A stretch of 64,000 bases of DNA, taken from Caldilineaceae bacterium (GTDB lineage: Bacteria > Chloroflexota > Anaerolineae > Caldilineales > Caldilineaceae). A program made the translations under genes and the position numbers. Positions 9,806-17,319 of the stretch are shown here, one piece after another; position 1 is the first letter of the stretch, and every line of letters starts with the position of its first letter. The notes below the pieces were generated by a model, which saw nothing but the letters and a program-made list of their open reading frames with translations, searched no databases and was not told the origin of the DNA. The stretch is from positions 27,669 through 91,668 of the forward strand of contig JACKBC010000026.1 in NCBI GenBank assembly GCA_020634755.1, written 5' to 3'.

Positions 9806-11512
9806 ATGAGTCTGTTGAATTCAATGCAAGCCAATACGGTGACGTCAACCCCACAGCTGCTCAGCGACTTACATCGCCTGGGCCGGCGGCAGCGCGTGCG
9901 CGCCGGCTGGCGCTGGCTGCAACGTACGTTGTGGATGGCCGCCACGGCGGCGCTGCTCATCCAGCTGGCTGGCCGCCGCTGGCCGCTGGCCCAGCTCACC
10001 CAGTGGACGCTGTTCCCTTTTGCGCTGTGGCTGCTCGTCATCTTTTTCTACACCCTTCTGCGGCGCAGAACCGCCATGCAGACCGCGCGCCAAGTGGATG
10101 CTGAGCTGGGGCTCAAAGAGCAGCTGGCCACGGCGCTGGAGCTGACGCAGGCCGCGCCCAATGCGCTTGATGATGTGTCTACAATCCTGGTGGAAAAACA
10201 GCGGGTGCATGCATCGAGCGTGGCGCAACAGATCACTAACGCGCAACTGCCGCTTCCCTTCCTGCGCAAACCACTGCTGGCCGCGGGCGTCTGTCTGCTG
10301 GCCATCATGGCCTTGCGCCTGCTGCCCAATCCCATGGATCAAGTGCTGGCCGAACGCGCCGCCATTGCCCAGGCCGCGCAGGAGCAAGCCGCGCGCATGG
10401 AGACATTGCGCCAAGAGGTGGCGAATTCCATGCAACTTCCGCCGGCCGAAAAAGAGGAATTGCTGCGCCAGCTCGATGAACTGGCTCAACAGTTGCGCGC
10501 CAACCAGGGCGACCGGGAAGACGCGCTGGCCGAATTCTCTAAGCTGGCCGAAGCGCTGCGCCAAAAGGTAGATCCCGCAGCCGCCAGTCATCAACAAGCG
10601 CTGGATGCGTTGGCTGCGCAGTTGCAAGCGCTGGCCCAGAACCAGCCCAACAACAACTCGCCCCAAGATGGAGCGGAAGCACTGCAACAGCTTGCAGCAT
10701 CCCTTGCCGAGTTGACGCCAGAGGGTCAAACAGAGCTGGCCCAGGCGCTGGCGCAGCTGGCCAACGAAGCCGGGCAAAGCGGCCAAAGCGATCTGGCGCA
10801 AACGCTTTCTGCGCTGGCCCAAGCCGTGCAGCAAGGTGATGCCGCGACGGCAGCCAGTGCAGCCCAAAGCGCGGCAGAGCAACTTGCACAAAGTCAAGCC
10901 GCTTTATCTACGCAGGCCGCACTGCAGCAGACGCTGGATCAAGTGCAATCGGCCCGTCAAGCCTTGGCGCAATCGGGACAGGCACCGCAAAGTGGCAGAG
11001 CAGCTGGCCAGAGTGGTCAGGGTCAACAAGGCCAGCAGACGGGGCAACAGGGGCAGGGACAGCAAGGCCAGGGACAGGCCAACAGTCAACAAGGGCAGGG
11101 ACAAGCGAGCGGTCAACAAGGCCAAAATCGTGGCCAGGGCGCTGGTCAAGGCGGCGGCGGTTCGCAAGCCAGCTCGGCGCCGCCCAGCACCAGCAGTGGC
11201 CGCCCCAACCGGCTGCCGGGCGCAACGGACGCCATGAGCAGCAACGCTGAAGATCAACTTTACGTGCCGTGGGAACGCCAGCCCACAAATGGTGTAGAAC
11301 TCTTTATCCCCGGTCAGGATACGGGGCAGGGCCAAAGCCAGGTCAACACCCAAAAGGATCCGCTGCCCGGCGCCGCGGCGCCGGGGCGCATCCCCTATCA
11401 GCAGGTTTATCAACAGTACCGCGACGCAGCCAACCAGAACATGGAGCAGAGCGAAATTCCGCCCGGCTTGCGCGACTATGTGCGCGACTACTTTAGCCAG
11501 CTAGAACCGTGA
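9806..11512 (+). CDS. Membrane protein with long coiled coil and Gln/Gly-rich low-complexity segment
   Basis: I placed the start at ATG 9806, five bases after the permease stop, because an earlier start would overlap the permease by about 80 bp. The 568-residue product has two transmembrane helices near residues 40-80, a third hydrophobic segment near 160 and a long Ala/Gln/Leu-rich coiled coil at about 180-390. A repetitive G-Q-Q-G tract follows at about 390-450 (units like GQQGQGQ). The C-terminal 100 residues look folded and end DYVRDYFSQLEP, as in DUF4175-like proteins that follow ABC exporters. Function is unknown; the operon position suggests a structural accessory of the exporter. The DNA of the GQ tract is itself repetitive. 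Confidence 0.7.
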   Translation: MSLLNSMQANTVTSTPQLLSDLHRLGRRQRVRAGWRWLQRTLWMAATAALLIQLAGRRWPLAQLTQWTLFPFALWLLVIFFYTLLRRRTAMQTARQVDAELGLKEQLATALELTQAAPNALDDVSTILVEKQRVHASSVAQQITNAQLPLPFLRKPLLAAGVCLLAIMALRLLPNPMDQVLAERAAIAQAAQEQAARMETLRQEVANSMQLPPAEKEELLRQLDELAQQLRANQGDREDALAEFSKLAEALRQKVDPAAASHQQALDALAAQLQALAQNQPNNNSPQDGAEALQQLAASLAELTPEGQTELAQALAQLANEAGQSGQSDLAQTLSALAQAVQQGDAATAASAAQSAAEQLAQSQAALSTQAALQQTLDQVQSARQALAQSGQAPQSGRAAGQSGQGQQGQQTGQQGQGQQGQGQANSQQGQGQASGQQGQNRGQGAGQGGGGSQASSAPPSTSSGRPNRLPGATDAMSSNAEDQLYVPWERQPTNGVELFIPGQDTGQGQSQVNTQKDPLPGAAAPGRIPYQQVYQQYRDAANQNMEQSEIPPGLRDYVRDYFSQLEP

Positions 11513-11526
11513 GTAATTTGGGATTT

Positions 11527-11620
11527 ATAACTCATGTTACGCAGCGACAACCGGTCCGCTAGAGACAAACAGGAACGTCGGCGAGCCAACTTTCCGCCAG
11601 GCTTGCGTAACATAAGTTAT
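11527..11620. repeat. MITE-like repeat family A, copy 1 of a tandem pair
   Basis: This 94-bp element has terminal inverted repeats ATAACTCATGTTACGC and GCGTAACATAAGTTAT, 16 bp with one mismatch. It contains CTAGAGACAAACAGGAACGTC and GGCGAGCCAACTTTCCGCC. It carries no ORF. Confidence 0.85.
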
Positions 11621-11712
11621 AACTCACGTTACGCAGCGACAGCCGGTCTGCTAGAGACAAACAGGAACGTCGGCGAGCCAACTTTCCGCCAGGCTTGCGT
11701 AACATAAGTGAT
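11619..11712. repeat. MITE-like repeat family A, copy 2 of a tandem pair
   Basis: This is a second, nearly identical 94-bp copy that shares the boundary bases with copy 1, so the two elements are head-to-tail. Another full copy is at 39394-39489. Degenerate copies are seen near 3976-4058, 4280-4356, 22376-22452 and 30977-31066. Confidence 0.85.
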
Positions 11713-11730
11713 AAGGTATTTCCATCCGCC

Positions 11731-12378
11731 TCACGTCCCGATCAGCTCATCATACTTGCGTTTAACTTCTTGAATGTCCTGCCACATAAGCGCTTTGGGC
11801 GAACCGGGGGTACGGGCCGGGTTGCGCAGCAAGTAAGCCGGATGGAAGATGGGCATGACCCAGTGGCCATCCACTTCATGCCATTGACCGCGCATTTTGG
11901 TGATGCCGCGCTTGGTCTCATTGAGAATGGACTGCATGGAAACGCCACCAGTGAGCAACATAATTTGGGGATCCACCAGTTCAATTATGCGCAAGAGATA
12001 GGGCTTGTAATACTCAATTTCGGCGCTGGTCGGCTTGCGCACAGAACGCCCGCCCTCCCCTGGCGGCATCCGAAAGACCGAGTTTGTAATAAACACGTCC
12101 TCTTCCGAATTCAGCCCCACCGAATCCAAAATCTGGTCCAGCAGCTTACCCGATGGTCCCACAAAGGGCTTGCCCTGCTTATTTTCCTGTGGCCCCGGTG
12201 CTTCGCCCACCACCATCAACTTGGCCGCTGGATTGCCGCGGCAGATCACCATATTGGTGCCGGCGGGATAGAGCGGATCGTCCGTCATGGCGTTCATGCC
12301 TTGGATTACCTCATCGAGCGTCTCCCACTGGGCAATCTGCGCCAAACGCGCTTCCGATACAACATTTTCAGACGACAT
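11731..12378 (-). CDS. Family-4-like uracil-DNA glycosylase lacking Fe-S cysteines
   Basis: This DNA repair enzyme is predicted to excise uracil from DNA. The start at 12378 is supported by GGGAGG on the coding strand, and a longer frame to 12540 runs into repeat DNA. The 215-residue product has the family-4 motif 1 GEAPGPQE at 58-65, the run GKPFVGPSGKLLD at 69-81, TN at 98-99 and motif 2 HPAYLLRNP beginning at His179. The four cysteines that bind 4Fe-4S in family 4 are absent. CxxCPL is replaced by MTDDPL (31-36), CRPP by RMPP (103-106), and the Cys before the next helix by Tyr (EIEYYKPYL). Cys46 is the only cysteine in the protein. Confidence 0.85.
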   Translation of the reverse strand: MSSENVVSEARLAQIAQWETLDEVIQGMNAMTDDPLYPAGTNMVICRGNPAAKLMVVGEAPGPQENKQGKPFVGPSGKLLDQILDSVGLNSEEDVFITNSVFRMPPGEGGRSVRKPTSAEIEYYKPYLLRIIELVDPQIMLLTGGVSMQSILNETKRGITKMRGQWHEVDGHWVMPIFHPAYLLRNPARTPGSPKALMWQDIQEVKRKYDELIGT

Positions 12379-12416
12379 GGATGCCTCCCATCTAGTCATT
12401 GAAATCCCTGCATTCG

Positions 12417-12455
12417 AGGATGGCTCTGCGACATACACAACCGCCATCATACAAT
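12417..12455. repeat. Repeat family E, single diverged copy
   Basis: It contains CACAACCGCCATCAT preceded by GATGGCTCTGCG, matching the 50-bp units tandemly repeated at 54851-54990. As there, a family D copy follows downstream, so E and D may be one composite element. Confidence 0.6.
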
Positions 12456-12520
12456 CCTTACAGGTCAGACTACAGCCATGTAGCAGCCTGTTTGGATCGA
12501 TTTGCGGGCCTATCGTATAA

Positions 12521-12612
12521 TCAGTAGATCGCAATGGCAAGAGATAGAATCGGATTCAACTATAAGGACCGACGCCTAGATCGCCAATACCGTTGCGGTG
12601 TACGGATAATGC
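12521..12612. repeat. Repeat family D, copy 1
   Basis: It shares ATCAGTAGATCGCAAT, TCGGATTCAA, GCCTAGATCGCCAA and CCGTTGCGGTGTAC with copies at 50972-51106 and 55005-55083. It is non-coding and sits between the divergently transcribed glycosylase and aminotransferase genes. The rest of this 321-bp gap shows nothing clear. Confidence 0.75.
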
Positions 12613-12699
12613 CAACGTTATCGAAACGTAAAATATGCAAGAGCTACGCAAGCGTAGCCGTTGCGATGTCTTGATGATAAAACAATTATAACATCCATT

Positions 12700-13884
12700 A
12701 TGAGCAATCCAAGTTCAACGCATCCAATCCAGACCATCCCCCTGGTTGATCTCAAAGCCCAATATGCGGCCATCGGCCCCGATGTGGACGCCGCCATGCA
12801 GCGCGTATTGCAAAATACAAGCTTTATTATGGGCGCTGAAGTGAGCCGTTTTGAAGAAGCCTTTGCCGCCTTTTGTCAAGCCGAATTTTGTGTGGGCGTG
12901 GGTAGCGGCACCTGCGCGCTGGAATTGACCCTGCGCGCGCTGGAAATCGGTCCCGGTGATGAAGTGATCACCGTGGCGCACACCTTTATTGCCACCGCCG
13001 AAGCCATTAGCACCGTGGGCGCTATCCCCGTCTTTGTGGACATTGACCCCCTCACCTATACGCTGGATCCAGCCCGGCTTGCTGACGCCATTACGCCGCG
13101 CACGCGCGCCATTATGCCGGTGCATCTTTATGGTCAGCCGGCCGATATGGATGCCCTGCGCGCCCTTGCGGCAGCGCACAATCTATACCTGATTGAAGAC
13201 GCCGCGCAGGCTCACGGCGCCACCTGGCGCGGCCAATCCACCGGCCTGTTGGGTGATGCCGCCTGCTTTAGCTTTTACCCCGGCAAAAATTTGGGCGCCT
13301 ATGGAGATGCCGGTGCAGTGGTTACCAACAACGCCGAGCTGGCCAAGAATGTAGCCATGTTGCGCAATCACGGCCGCACCGGCAAATATCTACACGAGAT
13401 CAAAGGCTTTGGCCATCGCATTGACGCCCTGCAAGCCGCCATCCTGGCCGCCAAGCTGCCCTATTTGGCGCAGTGGAACAGCGCGCGCCAGCATCTGGCC
13501 GCGCGCTATACCGAACTCTTGCAGCCGCTCTGCCGCTCTGCCCGCCCGCTCATGCTGCCGCACGTTGCCGACCACGCCGTGCCGGTCTGGCATCTCTACG
13601 TAATCTGTACGCCTGCGCGCGATGAGCTGTTGGACCATTTGCGGCAGCGCGGCGTTGAGGCCAGCATTCACTATCCCATACCGCTGCACCTCCAGCCCGC
13701 GTATGCCGAATTGGGCTACAAACCGGGCGATCTACCCGTCACCGAAGGCGTGGCCAACCAGTGTCTCAGTCTGCCCATCTATCCCGAAATGACCCCCGGC
13801 CAGCAGGATTATGTAGTGGAGCAGATTGCAGACTTTTTCGCGCAAACCACGGTTGCAGAGCCATCCTTGGCCCACATTGCCTAA
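12700..13884 (+). CDS. DegT/DnrJ/EryC1/StrS family sugar aminotransferase
   Basis: This is a PLP-dependent aminotransferase acting on a nucleotide-linked keto-sugar. The ATG at 12700 gives MSNPSSTHPIQTIPLVDLKAQY, the expected N-terminus (PLVDL..QY), 394 residues. Family marks are GSGTCALELTLRAL near 70, TFIATAEAI, HLYGQPADMD, the aspartate of LIEDAAQAHGA, and the PLP lysine Lys196 in FYPGKNLGAYGDAG. The C-terminus has the usual SIHYPIPLHLQPAY. The glycosyltransferase starting 35 bp downstream suggests a cell-surface glycan or glycolipid role. No sugar dehydratase is encoded nearby. Confidence 0.93.
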   Translation: MSNPSSTHPIQTIPLVDLKAQYAAIGPDVDAAMQRVLQNTSFIMGAEVSRFEEAFAAFCQAEFCVGVGSGTCALELTLRALEIGPGDEVITVAHTFIATAEAISTVGAIPVFVDIDPLTYTLDPARLADAITPRTRAIMPVHLYGQPADMDALRALAAAHNLYLIEDAAQAHGATWRGQSTGLLGDAACFSFYPGKNLGAYGDAGAVVTNNAELAKNVAMLRNHGRTGKYLHEIKGFGHRIDALQAAILAAKLPYLAQWNSARQHLAARYTELLQPLCRSARPLMLPHVADHAVPVWHLYVICTPARDELLDHLRQRGVEASIHYPIPLHLQPAYAELGYKPGDLPVTEGVANQCLSLPIYPEMTPGQQDYVVEQIADFFAQTTVAEPSLAHIA

Positions 13885-13918
13885 ACAAAGAGCGCCTGCA
13901 AAAGGGCCAAATTACTCA

Positions 13919-14878
13919 ATGTCTCCAGCATCCAAGTACGAAGCTTGCACCCCAGCCATCTCTGTCGTTATCCCCGCGCGCAACGAGGAAGGTTCAATTG
14001 CGCAGGTAGTGGAGCGCAGCTTTGCCGCCTTTGCCGAGTTGGGGTGCAGCGGCGAAGTGCTGGTGGTCAATGACGGCAGCACCGATGGCACGGGCGCTCT
14101 CTTGGACGAGCTGGCCCAGACGTATTCCGAATTGCGCATCTTTACCCACCGCCGTGGCCGCGGCATGACTGCGGCCCTGCAAAAAATGTTCAGCGCCAGC
14201 CGTGGTGATATTGTGATTCTAATCCCCGCCGATATGGAGTCTGACCCGCTGCTGGACGTGCCGGCGCTGGTTAATCACATGCAGACGGCCAATTTAGATG
14301 TAGCCGCGGGCTGGCGCCAGGGGCGCAAAGACGGCAAGGTGTTGGCCAGCAAAATCTACAACTTTGTTATGCGCAACATGGCGGGGGTCTCCGTCCACGA
14401 CGGCAACTGGATCAAGGCCATGCGCCGCGAGGTCATCGAGAGCCTGCCGCCACTGCGCAGCGATTGGCATCGCTTTATCCTCATGATCGCGGCGCACCAG
14501 GGCTTTGCCATTGGTGAAACGCCCACCTTCTATCGCCCTCGCGAGTCGGGCAGCAGCAAATTTGGCCTGGCGCGCATCCCCATTAGCCTGCTGGACGTGC
14601 TGGTGCTGAAATTTTTGCTCACCTTTAGCCAAGCGCCCATGCGCTTTTTTGGTGGGCTGGGCCTGGCGGGGCTCTCCATCAGCGCGCTGGTCTTTATCTT
14701 TCTCACTTTCCTCTATGTGCTGACCGACACGCAGAAGCGCCCCATTTTTCTAGCCGCCGGCATCCTCACCGTGATCAGCGTGCTGCTGCTGCTAGTGGGG
14801 TTCCTGGCTGAACTGATTGTAACGCAGGGAGAGCGCATCGCGGCGCTGGAGCGAGAACGGGATAGCATCCGCGATTGA
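13919..14878 (+). CDS. Family 2 glycosyltransferase, dolichol-phosphate-mannose-synthase/GtrB-like
   Basis: This enzyme is predicted to transfer a sugar from a nucleotide sugar to a polyprenyl phosphate at the inner membrane face. The ATG at 13919 follows the aminotransferase stop and gives 319 residues. The GT-A core shows ISVVIPARNEEGSIAQVV, VVNDGSTDGTGALLDEL, and the metal-binding motif read as PADMESD. Two C-terminal transmembrane helices are clear (FGGLGLAGLSISALVFIFL and AAGILTVISVLLLLVGFL), as in DPM1-III/GtrB proteins. It probably shares an operon with the DegT aminotransferase. The sugar donor is unknown. Confidence 0.9.
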   Translation: MSPASKYEACTPAISVVIPARNEEGSIAQVVERSFAAFAELGCSGEVLVVNDGSTDGTGALLDELAQTYSELRIFTHRRGRGMTAALQKMFSASRGDIVILIPADMESDPLLDVPALVNHMQTANLDVAAGWRQGRKDGKVLASKIYNFVMRNMAGVSVHDGNWIKAMRREVIESLPPLRSDWHRFILMIAAHQGFAIGETPTFYRPRESGSSKFGLARIPISLLDVLVLKFLLTFSQAPMRFFGGLGLAGLSISALVFIFLTFLYVLTDTQKRPIFLAAGILTVISVLLLLVGFLAELIVTQGERIAALERERDSIRD

Positions 14879-15329
14879 ATCTTTGGAAGTTTATTCCGTA
14901 TTCGGTTGTAAAACCATAAATAATTGAACATTTCGCAGGGGAATATTATTCATAGCTTTACAGAGCCCAATGGTATCATATAGGAACAACATCATTTACC
15001 TGAAACACAAGGATAAATGGTACAGGTACTTTCCAATTACTAGGTTCGGTTGACATTTGAATCCCAGCGATTGAAATCGGTATCTACTACATGCGAACCG
15101 GCTATAGCCAGTTCGCATGTAGTGCGCTTTAGCATACTTTGGCTGGCAGATTGGCATTCAACGCTAGGCTACACAGAATGTCAACATGCCCTGGCACGTA
15201 TTCAAAAGCATATTGAAATTGGCTTTGTATGTATTTTAAGAATCCAGTTATTTTTTATCGCTCATCCTTCAGATAGAATATAAGCCATTTTATGTAAGGC
15301 TCCTTGGAATCTATATCGCGCCTGTAAAT
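14879..15329. other. 451-bp AT-rich intergenic region containing a MITE
   Basis: The gap between convergent genes contains the 137-bp MITE described separately and otherwise only AT-rich sequence. No protein-coding frame here is convincing. Confidence 0.6.
15049..15185. mobile_element. 137-bp MITE, family C, copy 1
   Basis: It is bounded by GTTGACATTTGAA and GAATGTCAAC, which are inverted. It has an internal palindrome with CATGCGAACCGGC and CCAGTTCGCATG, then GCGCTTTAGCATACTTTGGC. A copy of identical length with the same ends lies at 36082-36218. No ORF is conserved, so this is a non-autonomous element. No transposase in the window can be assigned to it. Confidence 0.85.
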
Positions 15330-16925
15330 TTATTGTATTACAGATTTACCAATACGTAATGAGCGAGAAAGACCATAATGTATTTCGTAACGTACACCGG
15401 CTTTAACTTTAGGTGATATGTTCGACGGAGTTCTTTCACGAAAACACCAACTAATAAAAGGCCGATGAGAAAAATCCGTTGGATCCTCTATATACGAAAT
15501 AACGTTAAGTTGATATAAAAACTGCAAAAAAATGTCAGGAGAATTTAAGAAGGCTGGACACACAATGTTATTATTTGACATATATTGTTTGTGATTATCA
15601 TAGGCGTCAATGAATTCACGATAATCAAACTTCATTTCCCCTTTCAGGTATTGGAAAAACTTTAAAAACATTTCATAATCTTTCGTTGAATAATAAAAAG
15701 ATAGTTGATCTTTTACCTCCCCTAAAAGATATTGAGTATATTTGCGCTGAAAATGCCCACTCTTAAAATCGTCTGCCGTTAGCACTTCGTTACATCGCTC
15801 ATAAAGGGTATAATTCTCTTGCAATATTCCCAGCATTGTAACTATGTCTCTAGGACGATATAAGGAATATCGCAAAAATGAAATAAATGGTGGATCGTAC
15901 TCTCTAATATATGGAGCAGTGGTTGGTAACTGGTAGGAAAAGTAATAGTCCCAAGCTTCACCTTTTTGTAAAGTCGATGAGCTTTGCACTCTCAGCATTT
16001 TGTCAGCCATCTCAAAAATCATAGACGACCGATGATCCTCGTATGTTGTTCTCCAGTCCAACATAACTGAGTTGTCTCTCACCTTATTATTCTGATTTTG
16101 CAATCCGATAGAATCAAAAATGTCGGGTCGAACGAGCAGAATTACTCTCATTCGACCTGGGGAATCCTTAATTCCTGAAAAGAAATCATTGTTTATACTC
16201 CATATTGCATTGGCTAAACCTTTTACACATTCCAAATAATCAGTATATTCAATTGATGATGGCCTTATGTCAATCCCGTCTATAAAGAGAATATGACTGT
16301 AATTTAGCTTAATGGATCTCAGTGCTTCCTCAAATTGGCGTTGTATATAGAATAAATTTGTTTGAAAACGACTCTCAGTAAAGGTTCGCTGTGAATTTAC
16401 ATCTCCGCCGACTTCTGCATATTGCGCAACAAGTTTGGCTGATAAACTAGCTTGATCAACAAAATTCATTGCCTGAATTATCTCAGGTGAAAATGCATTT
16501 TCATAGTAATCATCAATTGCATTCTTGATGTTACGAAATTTGGCAAAATTAAAAATGGGTTTTTCATTATTATCTTGTGCGATTTTTTCCGCCATCAATA
16601 GGTATATAATTACCTTCCAAATATGTGTGTAATCGGAAAGAGCTAAGTGATTCTGCTCTTTCAAGTTTACAAATTGCTGATATTCAGTCTCTCGAATATA
16701 TGACAATATTGCTGAGGTATTTCGATGAGTGTTATTGGCGAGATAAACAGCGTATGCCGTCTTCCCAGTTCCTTTTTCTCCAATCAAAAAGAATGTTCTC
16801 TGGTCGCAAATACGATCCAATATATCCGAACGGACAAAAATGCTATTAAAAAAATGCTTATTTTCTCGCCGCTTATAATTTTCAGCATCGCTAAATCCTA
16901 AATTTAACTCAGAAAACTTCTTCAT
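15330..16925 (-). CDS. P-loop ATPase, Sll1717-like (KAP/STAND-type)
   Basis: This is a soluble 531-residue ATPase resembling the Sll1717 family, whose cellular role is poorly defined and may be defence- or repair-related. Walker A is GEKGTGKT at 49-56, and Walker B is probably ILFIDGIDI at about 215. A helical C-terminal half and a likely winged-helix tail follow. Codon use is strikingly AT-rich compared with the flanking GC-rich genes, and both intergenic flanks are AT-rich, so recent transfer is likely. GAGGGG precedes the ATG. It stands alone; there is no nuclease, methylase or TIR partner beside it. The family call comes from the N-terminal NLGFSDAENYKRRE-type start and the P-loop. Confidence 0.75.
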   Translation of the reverse strand: MKKFSELNLGFSDAENYKRRENKHFFNSIFVRSDILDRICDQRTFFLIGEKGTGKTAYAVYLANNTHRNTSAILSYIRETEYQQFVNLKEQNHLALSDYTHIWKVIIYLLMAEKIAQDNNEKPIFNFAKFRNIKNAIDDYYENAFSPEIIQAMNFVDQASLSAKLVAQYAEVGGDVNSQRTFTESRFQTNLFYIQRQFEEALRSIKLNYSHILFIDGIDIRPSSIEYTDYLECVKGLANAIWSINNDFFSGIKDSPGRMRVILLVRPDIFDSIGLQNQNNKVRDNSVMLDWRTTYEDHRSSMIFEMADKMLRVQSSSTLQKGEAWDYYFSYQLPTTAPYIREYDPPFISFLRYSLYRPRDIVTMLGILQENYTLYERCNEVLTADDFKSGHFQRKYTQYLLGEVKDQLSFYYSTKDYEMFLKFFQYLKGEMKFDYREFIDAYDNHKQYMSNNNIVCPAFLNSPDIFLQFLYQLNVISYIEDPTDFSHRPFISWCFRERTPSNISPKVKAGVRYEIHYGLSRSLRIGKSVIQ

Positions 16926-17319
16926 TATTAATTACCCCTCACGTTGTATACTTATAATTTTCTCTAGCGTTAAACTTTTTTAAATCAAAAACAAATTTCA
17001 CATAACCCCTGTATATATGATTTAACTATGAGATGATAAAGACTATGGTTCCCATGCTCGCACTAATGGCATAGTCTCGTGACTCTATTAATAAAAGAGG
17101 TTTAATTCTTTGTAATATTGAAGTTAACGTTAGTATCAAAACTGTAGAAGAAACTCAGTCACATTATATTATTCATCTATAATTCTATTCGTTACTATTT
17201 GTTTACAATTAACTTTCTTCAAGAGTAATTGTTAGTAAGTTGGCTTTGCTTCCCCATTACTACTCCCACATGCTATAATACGCCTACACACACGCACAAA
17301 TGTTCTCGCGGAGATTGCC
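16926..17319. other. 394-bp AT-rich divergent intergenic region
   Basis: It separates the divergent P-loop ATPase and Lhr genes and is very AT-rich, as is the ATPase gene. It probably holds promoters for both. I see no RNA gene, strong inverted repeat or ORF. Confidence 0.5.

Noticed and set aside
9869..10897. 342-residue antisense frame in the coiled-coil gene
   Set aside because: It is an antisense shadow of a highly repetitive Ala/Gln-rich coding sequence.
12379..12540. N-terminal extension of the uracil-DNA glycosylase
   Set aside because: The extension covers repeat family E and has no ribosome site; GGGAGG precedes the ATG at 12378.
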